DNA of 64,000 nucleotides from Bacteroidales bacterium UBA6851 (GCA_002451795.1 DKDJ01000011.1:62001-126000); one strand, 5' to 3'. Shown: positions 8,563 through 17,694, counted from the stretch's first letter. The notes: generated by a model not told the origin, from the sequence alone. Made by a program: numbers and translations.

Positions 8563-9965
8563 TGGCCAACAGGATACCACGAGTTCCAGTACGCGAACAA
8601 GAACCAGCCGTAAGGGCACATAATTTTGATGAGGTATGCTTTGGATACAGTCGCGAGGAGGCATTGCTTGAGGCTACAAGGTGCCTTAATTGCCGTAATC
8701 CGCGTTGCGTGACTGCTTGTCCTGTGGGATTAAAGATACCTACATTTATTTCTCTTCTGGTGGCAAATGATATTGCGGGAGCAGCAGCTGTTATAGCTGA
8801 AGATTCATCTCTGCCTGCTGTGTGCGGAAGAGTATGTCCTCAGGAGACTCAATGTGAGGGAAGTTGTATACTTGGAGTAAAGGGAGAGCCTGTGGCGATA
8901 GGTAAATTGGAGAGGTTTGTGGCAGATTATACACGCTCACATCCGGAGGAGTTTCCTGAAGATGCTGCTCCAGTATGCGCACCAGAGGCACCTCGGGTGG
9001 CTATCGTTGGCTCTGGTCCAGCAGGACTTGCCTGCGCTGCCGATTTGGCCAAATGGGGGTATGATGTTACCATTTTCGAAGCATTGCATAAAGCTGGAGG
9101 CGTGCTCGAGTATGGTATCCCAGAGTTTAGGCTTCCAAAGGACAAAGTCCTGAAATATGAGATAGAGGATGTCCTGAAACTCGGCGTCAAGATTGAAACT
9201 GATGTGGTTGTGGGAAGGACTGTCAATGTGGATTCTTTGCTAGACGAGAAAGGTTTCAGCGCTGTGTTTATAGGCACAGGTGCCGGACTTCCTAAGTTTA
9301 TGGGTATTCCAGGGGAGAATCTATGTGGGGTGTTCTCGGCCAATGAGTTCCTTACACGTAACAATCTTATGCGGGCGTACCGCGATGATTACATGACGCC
9401 TATCCATATAGGGAAGAAAGTGTGCGTGGTGGGCGGTGGCAATGTGGCGATGGATGCAGCTCGCACCGCGCTTAGGCTTGGCGCAGAAGTCCACATCGTA
9501 TATAGGCGTACCGAAGCTGAGCTTCCGGCGAGAAAAGAAGAGGTACACCATGCCGTTCAAGAAGGCGTAATCTTTGATATGCTCACCAATCCGGTTGAAA
9601 TAATTGGTGATGAGAAAGGGTGGGTGTCTGCTATGAGGTGTGTTCGCATGGAACTTGGGGAGCCGGATGCAAGTGGTAGGCGTTGCCCAGTGGCCTTGGT
9701 GGGATCAGAGTTTGACATGCAGACAGATACTGTGATCATGGCACTCGGTACCAGTTCCAATCCGCTTATTGCCAAGACCACGTCAGGATTGGAGACCACA
9801 CGCCGTGGTGGTATATCTGCCGATAGTAGTGGAGTCACATCCAGGCCAGGCGTTTTTGCTGGAGGAGATGCAGTGACCGGAGCCGCAACTGTCATTCTCG
9901 CTATGGGAGCGGGTCGTGCTGCAGCGAAATCCATTGACCAATACATTAAAAATCACATTAAATGA
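8562..9965 (+). CDS. NADPH-dependent flavoprotein, glutamate synthase small-chain/NfnB-like
   Basis: A 467-residue protein. The N-terminal cysteine-rich domain has CLNCRNPRCVTACPVG and CGRVCPQETQCEGSC, the two-cluster pattern of GltD/NfnB. An FAD-binding VGSGPAGLACAADLA starts near residue 147 and a NADPH-binding VGGGNVAMDAARTALRLG follows about 140 residues later; the C-terminus has the FAGGDAVTGAATVILAMG flavin motif. Together with the preceding subunit it forms an NfnAB-like NAD(P)H:ferredoxin oxidoreductase, or it may act as the beta chain of glutamate synthase. Its stop overlaps the next start by 4 nt. Confidence 0.88.
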   Translation: MANRIPRVPVREQEPAVRAHNFDEVCFGYSREEALLEATRCLNCRNPRCVTACPVGLKIPTFISLLVANDIAGAAAVIAEDSSLPAVCGRVCPQETQCEGSCILGVKGEPVAIGKLERFVADYTRSHPEEFPEDAAPVCAPEAPRVAIVGSGPAGLACAADLAKWGYDVTIFEALHKAGGVLEYGIPEFRLPKDKVLKYEIEDVLKLGVKIETDVVVGRTVNVDSLLDEKGFSAVFIGTGAGLPKFMGIPGENLCGVFSANEFLTRNNLMRAYRDDYMTPIHIGKKVCVVGGGNVAMDAARTALRLGAEVHIVYRRTEAELPARKEEVHHAVQEGVIFDMLTNPVEIIGDEKGWVSAMRCVRMELGEPDASGRRCPVALVGSEFDMQTDTVIMALGTSSNPLIAKTTSGLETTRRGGISADSSGVTSRPGVFAGGDAVTGAATVILAMGAGRAAAKSIDQYIKNHIK

Positions 9966-10900
9966 AACTGAAAGATTCTCTGTCCGAGTTCTGTACGTGG
10001 AAGTTCTGGCGGGATATACTGACCATTTTTATCGCAATGTCCATTGCCGCTGCGGCTGTGTATTACTTCCTTATGCCGAGTAAATTGGTGGTCGGAAGCA
10101 TCTCTGGACTGTCAATAGTGATAAGTGGTGTCTTCGAGCAGATGGGAATAGATGTGAAGGTTTCCGTCATTGTGTTTCTGATTAATGCTATCCTTCTTGT
10201 CATGGCCTATCTTCTGATAGGCAAGGAATTTGGCCTAAAGACAGCTATTTCAGCGCTTGTACTGGCTCCGCTGATTGATATGTGGGAGGCAATATGCCCG
10301 TATGAACGTCTTCTTGAGCCAGGCTCGACATCTGTGATGGGGGATATATGGTTTGATTTGCTGTGCTTTATTCTTATTCTCAGCGCATCCCAAGCCATCC
10401 TGTTCAGAATCAATGCTTCTACGGGAGGATTGGATATCCTTGCCAAGATTGTGAATAAATATCTGCATTTTGATATTGGCATGTCAGTCACCATTGCCGG
10501 TGTGGTGATATGCTGCACGGCATTTGCTATAAATTCTTTCCGTTTGGTTGTAATAGGTCTTATTGGAACATGGTTGAATGGTCTGATCGTGGATTATTTC
10601 ATGATGAGCCTCAGCAAACGTAAAAGGGTTTGTATCATTTCTGCAGAGTATGATAGGGTGAGGGATTATATAATCAACACCATTGTGAGAGGATGCAGTC
10701 TATATGAGGTTACAGGTGGATATTCTGGAGAGAAGACCATGGAAATCCAGAGCCTTCTTACTCAAGATGAGTTCGTAAATCTTATGACTTGGATAAGGGA
10801 AAATGACATTAAGGCCTTTATCACTGCGGGCAATGTCAGTGAAGTTTACGGACTCTGGAGTGAGCATAAGCGCCTCAGGAAGTCTTCAAAAACGAAGTAA
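9962..10900 (+). CDS. YitT-family membrane protein with C-terminal DUF2179
   Basis: A 312-residue integral membrane protein. About six hydrophobic segments occupy residues 15-210, with the family-typical G-x-SGLSIVI and ASTGGLDILAKIVNK motifs. Residues 220-300 form a soluble domain resembling DUF2179 (KRVCIISAEYDRVRDYII). The family is widespread and its transport substrate is unknown. The ATGA overlap with the flavoprotein gene suggests co-transcription, but no functional link is evident. A long inverted repeat follows. Confidence 0.85.
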   Translation: MKLKDSLSEFCTWKFWRDILTIFIAMSIAAAAVYYFLMPSKLVVGSISGLSIVISGVFEQMGIDVKVSVIVFLINAILLVMAYLLIGKEFGLKTAISALVLAPLIDMWEAICPYERLLEPGSTSVMGDIWFDLLCFILILSASQAILFRINASTGGLDILAKIVNKYLHFDIGMSVTIAGVVICCTAFAINSFRLVVIGLIGTWLNGLIVDYFMMSLSKRKRVCIISAEYDRVRDYIINTIVRGCSLYEVTGGYSGEKTMEIQSLLTQDEFVNLMTWIRENDIKAFITAGNVSEVYGLWSEHKRLRKSSKTK

Positions 10901-10914
10901 CACTTGTATGTGCT

Positions 10915-10951
10915 GTAAGTTTTCTTTACATAGGATGTAAAGAAATTTTAC
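10915..10951 (+). repeat. Long imperfect inverted repeat, possible terminator
   Basis: A perfect arm TTTCTTTACAT (10921-10931) pairs with ATGTAAAGAAA (10935-10945) around a 3-nt loop, and the pairing continues outward (GTAAG with TTTAC) after one mismatch. The AT-rich stem ends with a TTTT. It lies 14 nt after the yitT stop and 100 nt before the next gene, so terminator or operator are both possible. Confidence 0.5.
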
Positions 10952-11051
10952 AATTGTCTGATTTCGTTTTTTTTGCCAGTGCTTCATAATAAGTCATTTA
11001 CGGAAGTGGCACGATAATGGTTGCGTGTCTTTTTGAGGTAAATGATAGGAT

Positions 11052-13436
11052 ATGAAGTCTTTTTTCCATTTTTTGAAGCATAATCCGTGTTACGCGCTTA
11101 TCAATGTGTTTGGTCTGGCTGTATCCCTGATGTTCGTTATTCTCATAGGGGACTATACATGGCGTCAGTACAGCGTGGACTCATGGAATAGGAATCGGGA
11201 TAGGATATATTTAATGGGGAATAACAGGAATTTCATGTCCTGGCCCGATATTTCCGAACAGATTGCATCGACTTATCCTGAAATCAATAGTATTTGTAGG
11301 GTGGTAAGTCAGGCCGGAGTGCTTAAGACCGGGGAAAAGCGTGTCGGTGACGGCCAATCAGGAGACAATATTTTGATTGCCGACTCTAATTTTATGGATT
11401 TCTTTGATCTTCCGATATTGGAGGGAGATAAGTCATCCGCCCTTGATTCACCTGGTAAATGCATGATTACCAAGAGCCTTGCAGATCGTTTGTTCCCGGA
11501 CGAGAATCCACTTGGAAAAGAGCTTTCTGTAGTGGGCCAGCGTTCAGTAATAAGGACCAAAAAGGCTGATCCTTATGATAGCACTGCGATTTATACCGTG
11601 TCTGCGGTACTGAAGGATTTCGACAGGACAGTGCTCCCTAATGAGACGGAGGCTGTATTCAACCTGAAGGACCATCCGAAGATTCTTGGCTATTTATGTG
11701 ACAATAATGTCTTTGTCGCTACCTCGCACGGAGTTCTCAAAACTTTTCTGATGACGGACGATATATCCTCTCTTAGGTCCAAGTCAGACGAGATTGCTAA
11801 ATTGGTTAAAGATAATACTGCCTCTGCATTTAATGGAGCCGAGAATCAGAATATTATATTCACTCCTTTCTCGGAACTGATGTTTGCGAAACAGAACGAC
11901 GGCGGCGGCCTTGAGAATGGCGACAAGGGGCTTCTTTCCATACTTTTGAGCGCTATCATTGCTATTTTGCTTTTTGCTGTTACGAACTATGTCAACCTTA
12001 CTGTCGCCAACACAGGCTTGAGGGCCAAGGAAATGGCGACGAGAAGGCTTCTTGGCAGCACAAAGGTGGAGGTTATACGACAACTTGTCTATGAATCCGT
12101 CCTGATGGTATTACTTTCTTTTATTATCGGACTTGTCGCGGCTTTTGCTCTTCAGGATGATATCGCGTCTCTTTTCCGTGGGAAGATTGCGCTTGACAAG
12201 GATATATCGTTTGGGACAGTTAGTGTGTGTCTGCTCTTTGTCCTGCTTACCGGTTTTGTTTCTGGTATCGTTCCAGGTCTTCAAATATCGAGATTTAAAC
12301 CTATTGATGTGGTCAAAGGGTCATTCCGCTATAAATCTAAAATGGTGTTCAGTCGTGTGTCCTTAGTTATTCAGAATGTGATTACAGTGGTGATGCTAAG
12401 TGCTTCCCTAATCATGTTCCTTCAGATAGGGCATCTTGTTGACGCTCCTCTTGGGTATGAGACTAAAGGTGTCGTTGAAGTGAGTCCGGGGAATGACAGC
12501 TATGCATCTGTGCTTAGGGATGAACTCCTACGGCTTCCTTCTGTCTCTGCTATCGGTGAATTTTCCGGCTCTTCTCCGTGCGGCTCTCCTGCTTATCTGA
12601 CGGCTTCCGTTGGAAAAGACGGTGAGAGGGTGATGTTGTATTATAGCGATATGGATCGGACAGCAGTTCAAATATACGGTTTTGATGTGTTAAGTGATTA
12701 TGGCAATGCCCCTGGTTCATATTATCTTACCGAGGATGCAGTGAGACTGCTTTGTCAGGATAAGAATTCCAGGACGTATATGTGGGGCCAGGAAGAAGTG
12801 GGCATTGCCGGGGTAATAGGAGACTTGCACATGAGCAGTATACTCCGTAATCCTGATCCTGTAAGGGTGGGAATATGTGATCTTGATCAGCTTGAGGATG
12901 TTTCTCTTGTTGTGAAGACAGATGGCAGTAGCAGGGCATACAAAGAGATCGTTGATACTTATACGCGTATATGTGGGCCTTCTGAAGATATTGAGTATGA
13001 TGTGAGAGATCTTCATGAATTTGTGAATGAGTCTTTTTCTTCGCAGCGTAATACACTTAAGATTGTGCTGATGTTTACTTTGGTCGCGATAGTGATTTCT
13101 ATACTTGGATTCATAGGCATGTCTCTTTTCTTTGCGCGACAGAGACGCAAGGAAATAGGTGTCAGGAAGATTATGGGTAGTTCCGTGTCTGCCGTCATTG
13201 CTCTTATGCTTCGAAAATTCTGCTCTCCTCTTATTATTTCCATGGTGGTGGCTGTTCCTATTGCTATTGTCGTCATGCGCGGATGGATGGAGTCCTATAG
13301 TTATAGGATAAATCTCTCTCCTTGGATTTTCATCGCGACTTGCCTGGCCTCTCTACTGATGGCTATACTTTCTATCATAATACAGATTACTAGGGCGGCG
13401 CTGATCAACCCTCGCGACTGCATAGTGGAAGAGTAA
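11052..13436 (+). CDS. MacB/FtsX-like ABC transporter permease
   Basis: A 794-residue protein with the double-module layout of Bacteroidetes FtsX/MacB permeases: one membrane segment near residues 13-33, a large extracytoplasmic domain to about residue 285, three membrane segments (about 292-425) including MATRRLLGSTKVEVIRQLVYE, a second cluster start near 430 with another extracytoplasmic part, and three final segments with the repeated KEIGVRKIMGSSVSAVIALM motif. Such proteins export peptides or lipoproteins, or transduce signals, with a separate ATPase. No ATPase gene is next to it, so it is an orphan here. I see no TAnnTTTG promoter in the 150-nt upstream gap. Confidence 0.85.
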   Translation: MKSFFHFLKHNPCYALINVFGLAVSLMFVILIGDYTWRQYSVDSWNRNRDRIYLMGNNRNFMSWPDISEQIASTYPEINSICRVVSQAGVLKTGEKRVGDGQSGDNILIADSNFMDFFDLPILEGDKSSALDSPGKCMITKSLADRLFPDENPLGKELSVVGQRSVIRTKKADPYDSTAIYTVSAVLKDFDRTVLPNETEAVFNLKDHPKILGYLCDNNVFVATSHGVLKTFLMTDDISSLRSKSDEIAKLVKDNTASAFNGAENQNIIFTPFSELMFAKQNDGGGLENGDKGLLSILLSAIIAILLFAVTNYVNLTVANTGLRAKEMATRRLLGSTKVEVIRQLVYESVLMVLLSFIIGLVAAFALQDDIASLFRGKIALDKDISFGTVSVCLLFVLLTGFVSGIVPGLQISRFKPIDVVKGSFRYKSKMVFSRVSLVIQNVITVVMLSASLIMFLQIGHLVDAPLGYETKGVVEVSPGNDSYASVLRDELLRLPSVSAIGEFSGSSPCGSPAYLTASVGKDGERVMLYYSDMDRTAVQIYGFDVLSDYGNAPGSYYLTEDAVRLLCQDKNSRTYMWGQEEVGIAGVIGDLHMSSILRNPDPVRVGICDLDQLEDVSLVVKTDGSSRAYKEIVDTYTRICGPSEDIEYDVRDLHEFVNESFSSQRNTLKIVLMFTLVAIVISILGFIGMSLFFARQRRKEIGVRKIMGSSVSAVIALMLRKFCSPLIISMVVAVPIAIVVMRGWMESYSYRINLSPWIFIATCLASLLMAILSIIIQITRAALINPRDCIVEE

Positions 13437-13453
13437 TAATCCCGAAAAACTAC

Positions 13454-13461
13454 TATCTTTG
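13454..13461 (+). promoter_or_regulatory. -7 promoter motif directly before sufB
   Basis: TATCTTTG matches TAnnTTTG. It ends only 8 nt before the sufB ATG at 13470, so transcription from it would start at or just before the start codon. No TTG is seen at -33. Confidence 0.6.
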
Positions 13462-13469
13462 TAAGATAT

Positions 13470-14918
13470 ATGGATGAAATTCTAAAAGATCTTACAAATA
13501 AGGAATATGACAGCGGCTTCATTACCGATGTAGAGCAGGAATATGTGCCTAAAGGCCTTAACGAAGATGTAATCCGGCTTATCTCGTCCAAGAAAGACGA
13601 GCCGCAGTGGCTGCTTGATTTCAGACTTGATGCTTTCCGTAGATGGCAGAAAATGACTCCGCCGCAGTGGGGTCATCTGAAACTGCCGGCTATTGACTTT
13701 CAGGATATAATATACTATGCTGCGCCTAAGCGAGACGAGGACAGACCCTCAGAGATAGATCCGGCGCTGATGGAGACTTTCGACAAACTTGGTATTCCTC
13801 TTCATGAGAGGGAGGCGCTTGCCGGAGTGAAGCCTTCTCGCGAAGTGGCTGTGGATGCGGTGTTCGATTCGGTGAGTGTTAAGACCACATTTAGCAAAAC
13901 TTTGGCAGAGAAGGGCATTATTTTCTGCTCGTTTTCCGAAGCGGTGCGTGAGTATCCGGAACTTGTGCGCAAATACCTTGCGTCTGTAGTCCCCGTATCT
14001 GACAACTTCTATGCTGCGCTTAACTCGGCAGTATTTTCCGATGGCTCGTTCTGCTATATACCAAAGGGCGTGAAATGTCCTATGGAACTTTCCAGCTATT
14101 TCCGCATCAATGCGGGTGGCACTGGGCAGTTTGAGCGCACGCTTATAGTCGCGGATGAGGGAGCCCAACTTAGCTATATGGAAGGATGTACTGCCCCAAT
14201 GCGTGACGAACATCAGTTACATGCTGCAGTGGTGGAGATTGTGGTCGAAAAAGATGCCGACGTAAAGTATAGTACGGTTCAGAACTGGTATCCTGGAGAT
14301 GCACAAGGGCGCGGAGGTATTCTCAACCTTGTTACCAAAAGGGGTATCTGTAAAGGCAGCGGTTCACACTTAAGCTGGACTCAGGTAGAGACCGGATCCG
14401 CCATCACATGGAAATACCCGAGCACCATTCTGAAAGGGGACTACTCGTCTTCTGAGTTCTATAGTGTGGCTATGACAAACAACTTCCAGCAGGCGGATAC
14501 AGGTACTAAGATGATACATCTTGGCAAGGGCACCAGAAGCCGTATCGTCTCGAAAGGTATTTCTGCAGGCCGAAGCGAAAATAGCTACAGAGGACTTGTA
14601 CATATAGCGCCGACAGCAACCGGTGCGAGGAATTACTCGCAGTGTGACTCGCTTCTTATAGGGGATAAATGTGGGGCTCACACGTTCCCTCTGATAAGAA
14701 ACCGCTGTGCATCTGGTGTGGTGGAGCATGAGGCAACCACATCCAAGATTAGTGAAGACCAGCTTTTTTATTGTACCCAACGAGGTATCTCACAGGAAGA
14801 TGCCGTGGGACTTATTGTCGGAGGATATGCCAAGGAGGTGATCTCAAGACTACCAATGGAGTTCGCCGTGGAGGCCGGTAAACTTCTATCAGTTTCACTT
14901 GAAGAAGCGGTAGGATAG
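13470..14918 (+). CDS. sufB: Fe-S cluster assembly scaffold protein SufB
   Basis: A 482-residue SufB of normal length. Conserved segments include FSEAVREYPELVRKYL, YIPKGVKCPMELSSYFRIN, the long beta-helix core (YMEGCTAPMRDEHQLHAAVVE) and the C-terminal YSQCDSLLIGDKCGAHTFP, then FYCTQRGISQEDA. It forms the SufBC2D scaffold on which Fe-S clusters are built in the cytoplasm. It opens an operon with sufC and sufD, with a PnuC-type gene between sufB and sufC. There is no recognisable ribosome binding site, and the -7 box is so close that the mRNA may be leaderless. Confidence 0.95.
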   Translation: MDEILKDLTNKEYDSGFITDVEQEYVPKGLNEDVIRLISSKKDEPQWLLDFRLDAFRRWQKMTPPQWGHLKLPAIDFQDIIYYAAPKRDEDRPSEIDPALMETFDKLGIPLHEREALAGVKPSREVAVDAVFDSVSVKTTFSKTLAEKGIIFCSFSEAVREYPELVRKYLASVVPVSDNFYAALNSAVFSDGSFCYIPKGVKCPMELSSYFRINAGGTGQFERTLIVADEGAQLSYMEGCTAPMRDEHQLHAAVVEIVVEKDADVKYSTVQNWYPGDAQGRGGILNLVTKRGICKGSGSHLSWTQVETGSAITWKYPSTILKGDYSSSEFYSVAMTNNFQQADTGTKMIHLGKGTRSRIVSKGISAGRSENSYRGLVHIAPTATGARNYSQCDSLLIGDKCGAHTFPLIRNRCASGVVEHEATTSKISEDQLFYCTQRGISQEDAVGLIVGGYAKEVISRLPMEFAVEAGKLLSVSLEEAVG

Positions 14919-14921
14919 CCT

Positions 14922-15554
14922 ATGGACTGGATTAACTATACACTTTTTACCATTGGGAATGATACTCCGGTACTCCTCATAGACGTTATAACATCTGTGT
15001 TGGGACTCAGTTGTGTATTTCTTGCGGGCCGTAAGTCTACTGCCAATTTCTGGGTTGGATATCTCTACAGCGCCGCTCTTTTCCTGATGTTCTGGAATAA
15101 GAACCTGTATGCCAGCCTACTTCTGCAGCCGGTATCGCTTGTAATAAATATTATTGGGCACTATCGTTGGACACATCCTCGTGAAGGGGAGAGGAGCAGC
15201 GCTGATGCGTCTGCACTTAAGGTTAGTTCTCTCTCGTGGGTAGGAAGAGGGCTGTGCCTGCTATCCGTACTGATAATCAGTGTGCTTTGGGGCTGGACGC
15301 TTGATACGCTTTTCCCATCCGACCCGCACCCATATCTGGACACTCTAGTGACAGTGCTGATTTTGGTCGCCCAGTTGTTGAGTGCTTTGAAGAAATGGGA
15401 TTGCTGGATGGCGTGGATATTAGTCAATATTGCCCAACTTGTATTGCATATATCTGTGGGCCACGTGTTTATGCCTATGGTATGTGCGTTGTATCTTGCC
15501 AATGCTATTTGGTCGCTTGTCGGCTGGACCAAATCAATAAAGAAAGGAGAATGA
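14922..15554 (+). CDS. pnuC: PnuC-family vitamin/nicotinamide riboside transporter
   Basis: A 210-residue membrane protein with about seven hydrophobic segments. PnuC features are the early VITSVLGLSCVFLAGR, NFWVGYLYSAALFLMFWNKN and SLVINIIGHYRWTHP, which matches the family's ...YGWYxW region. PnuC proteins carry nicotinamide riboside, thiamine (PnuT) or riboflavin (PnuX/RibM) by facilitated diffusion; the substrate cannot be told from this sequence. It lies 3 nt after sufB and its stop is 1 nt before sufC, so it is embedded in the suf operon, an unusual place. No thiamine-type riboswitch was seen upstream of the operon. Confidence 0.8.
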   Translation: MDWINYTLFTIGNDTPVLLIDVITSVLGLSCVFLAGRKSTANFWVGYLYSAALFLMFWNKNLYASLLLQPVSLVINIIGHYRWTHPREGERSSADASALKVSSLSWVGRGLCLLSVLIISVLWGWTLDTLFPSDPHPYLDTLVTVLILVAQLLSALKKWDCWMAWILVNIAQLVLHISVGHVFMPMVCALYLANAIWSLVGWTKSIKKGE

Positions 15555-15555
15555 T

Positions 15556-16308
15556 ATGAATGAGATATTGCTTGAGATAAAAAATCTCCACGCGGAAGTG
15601 GAGGGAAAGGAAATACTTAAGGGGCTAGACCTCACCATTCGTAGGGGTGAGGTACATGCTGTGATGGGACCTAACGGTGCCGGCAAGAGTACACTTGGAG
15701 CCGTGCTCACAGGCCGTCCAGGATATGAGGTTACAGGCGGTTCTGTAATGTACGATGGAAAGGACCTTCTTGCTATGAAGCCGGAGGAGCGTGCATGGGC
15801 AGGTCTTTTTATGAGTTTCCAGTATCCTGTGGAAATTCCCGGTGTAAGCATTACGAACTTCATGAAGGCAGCGGTCAATGCCAAACGCAAGTCTCTTGGG
15901 CTCGAAGAACTCAAGCCTGGAGAGTATCTCAAACTTCTTAAGGAGAAGATGGCTTTCGTACAGATGAAGAGCGAGTTCGCCAAACGAGAAGTGAATGTCG
16001 GATTCTCTGGCGGAGAGAAAAAGCGCAACGAGATATTTCAGATGGCTATGCTTGAGCCTACGCTCAGTATTCTTGATGAGACTGACTCCGGGCTTGATGT
16101 GGATGCCTTGCGAATAGTGGCGGAGGGCGTCAATGCACTTAGGACCCCTCAGACGGCATCTGTCGTCATCACGCACTACAAACGCCTTCTTGACTATATA
16201 GTTCCAGATATCGTACACGTGCTCAAGGACGGCCGGATAGTGAAGACAGCGGGGAAAGAACTTGTAGATATTATTGAGGATAAAGGCTACGAAGGAATAG
16301 ATATTTAG
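15556..16308 (+). CDS. sufC: Fe-S cluster assembly ATPase SufC
   Basis: A 250-residue ABC-type ATPase. Walker A is GPNGAGKST near residue 39, the SufC-type Q-loop reads SFQYPVEIPGVS, the signature is FSGGEKKRNEI and Walker B is LSILDETDSGLD, all hallmarks of SufC over other ABC proteins. It powers cluster assembly on SufB-SufD. A good ribosome binding site (AAGGAGA) precedes the ATG at 15556. sufD follows after 3 nt. Confidence 0.96.
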   Translation: MNEILLEIKNLHAEVEGKEILKGLDLTIRRGEVHAVMGPNGAGKSTLGAVLTGRPGYEVTGGSVMYDGKDLLAMKPEERAWAGLFMSFQYPVEIPGVSITNFMKAAVNAKRKSLGLEELKPGEYLKLLKEKMAFVQMKSEFAKREVNVGFSGGEKKRNEIFQMAMLEPTLSILDETDSGLDVDALRIVAEGVNALRTPQTASVVITHYKRLLDYIVPDIVHVLKDGRIVKTAGKELVDIIEDKGYEGIDI

Positions 16309-16311
16309 TTT

Positions 16312-16905
16312 ATGGACAGGGTATTTGTGATAGGAAGGGAGTCTTTCCCGGAACTTGTCCGGCTTTCCTCCGGCGAGCAGTACAAGGCTGTATTCGTAGT
16401 GCTTCCGGGCACAAGCGGAAAGTTCGCTATGGAGATAGATATTGACGGTCCTGGATGTGAAGTGGATATAGCCGGACTCTATTTGTGCTCTGGCAGTGAT
16501 AGCGTGGAGTTGGATGTGATTCTCCGGCATAACTATGGTGGCAGCACATCCACACAGCAGTTTCTTGGGGTTGTTGGTGGGGAGTCAAAGGCGGTGTTTG
16601 ATGGACTTGTGTATGTGGCACCAGGTGCGGTGAAGACTAAGGCCCATCAGGAGAATAGAAGCATCCTTTTGGAGTCTACTGCTTTTGTGGAATCCCGCCC
16701 GCAACTTGAGATATATGCTGATGATGTAGAGTGCTCTCACGGCTGCACGTCAGGCTATCTTGCTCCCGACGAACTCTTTTATATGAGATCAAGGGGAATA
16801 CCGGAGGGGGAAGCGTTGAGGCTTCAGAAGATTGCCTTTCTCTCTCCTGTGTTGAAGCGTCTACCTGAATCGCTAGCAGAAGAGATTTATGAGAGTATTT
16901 CCTGA
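16312..16905 (+). CDS. sufD: Short SufD-like Fe-S assembly protein
   Basis: Only 197 residues, under half the usual length of SufD (about 420). The C-terminal SufB/SufD core is recognisable: a beta-helix region with LDVILRHNYGGSTSTQQFLGV, HQENRSILLESTAFVESRPQLEIYADDV split over two strands, the VECSHGCTSG motif that keeps the SufD histidine, and FYMRSRGIPEGEA. The N-terminal domain and first beta strands are absent. Because sufC ends just 3 nt upstream there is no room for a lost 5' part, so this is a compact gene and not an artefact of start choice. It overlaps ispE by 17 nt. No cysteine desulfurase gene (sufS) follows within the window. Confidence 0.85.
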   Translation: MDRVFVIGRESFPELVRLSSGEQYKAVFVVLPGTSGKFAMEIDIDGPGCEVDIAGLYLCSGSDSVELDVILRHNYGGSTSTQQFLGVVGGESKAVFDGLVYVAPGAVKTKAHQENRSILLESTAFVESRPQLEIYADDVECSHGCTSGYLAPDELFYMRSRGIPEGEALRLQKIAFLSPVLKRLPESLAEEIYESIS

Positions 16906-17668
16906 TGTCAAAGTCAATCTTGGGCTGAGCGTACTGCGTCGGCGGGAGGATGGTTTCCATGATTTGGAGACACTGTTCGTTCCGTGTGATGCGTTTCACG
17001 ATGAGTTGGAGATTGTCCCGGCACTTGACGGAAAGGTCGAGTTTATTCTTGATGGGGGCGTTTGGAATCCAAAAGAGGATTTGACATATAGGGCGTATGA
17101 CTTGCTTCGCCTGGAATTTGATATTCCTCCGGTGAAGATGCACCTGCGAAAAGGTAGTCCAGTCGGGGCTGGCCTTGGTGGTGGTTCTGCCGATGCTGCC
17201 TATGCTATGAGGGCATTATCTGAGATGTTTGGTCTTGGACTTTCTGAAGATGAGTTGGCAGCGAGAGTCAGCGTTCTTGGTTCCGACTGTGCATTTTTTG
17301 TCTACGACAGACCTATGTTCGGGGAGGGCAGGGGCGAGCGTCTTACATCATTTGACCTGGATCTTTCTGCCTATGAACTCAAGGTGGAAGTGCCTTATGG
17401 CTGTGCTGTTAGTACAAAGGAGGCGTATTCGTCAGTTATGACCCGTGAAGCTCATCCAGAACTTGGCAGAATGCCACTGAGGGAGGCTCTTGCTATGCCG
17501 GTAGAGAAATGGAGAGAGTGCCTTGTCAATGATTTCGAGTACTCTGTTTTTCGTGTACACCCTGAAATTGCAGAATTGAAGCAGTCTTTTTATGAACGTG
17601 GGGCTGTGTACGCCTCAATGTCCGGCTCTGGATCAGCTGTGTTCGGGATCTTCAGAAAGAGACGATAG
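16889..17668 (+). CDS. ispE: 4-diphosphocytidyl-2-C-methyl-D-erythritol kinase
   Basis: A 259-residue GHMP kinase. The N-terminus carries KVNLGLSVLRRREDGFHDL, the ATP-binding glycine loop is GAGLGGGSADAA (around residue 93) and the C-terminus has SMSGSGSAVFGIF. It phosphorylates CDP-methylerythritol in the non-mevalonate isoprenoid pathway, whose later enzyme ispF is also in this window at 61302. The 17-nt overlap with sufD suggests translational coupling; the pathway's IspG and IspH need Fe-S clusters, a plausible but unproven reason for the pairing. Confidence 0.93.
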   Translation: MRVFPDVKVNLGLSVLRRREDGFHDLETLFVPCDAFHDELEIVPALDGKVEFILDGGVWNPKEDLTYRAYDLLRLEFDIPPVKMHLRKGSPVGAGLGGGSADAAYAMRALSEMFGLGLSEDELAARVSVLGSDCAFFVYDRPMFGEGRGERLTSFDLDLSAYELKVEVPYGCAVSTKEAYSSVMTREAHPELGRMPLREALAMPVEKWRECLVNDFEYSVFRVHPEIAELKQSFYERGAVYASMSGSGSAVFGIFRKRR

Positions 17669-17694
17669 CAAGAAAATTATAAGTATTGTGCCCG

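Noticed and set aside
15625..16530. 301-codon open frame on the minus strand across sufC and sufD
   Set aside because: It is a shadow of the sufC/sufD codon pattern; composition is His/Cys/Arg-rich and shows no family motif.
16312..16905. SufD shortened by a frameshift
   Set aside because: sufC ends 3 nt upstream and the SufC reading frame is intact, so there is no space for a lost N-terminal part.
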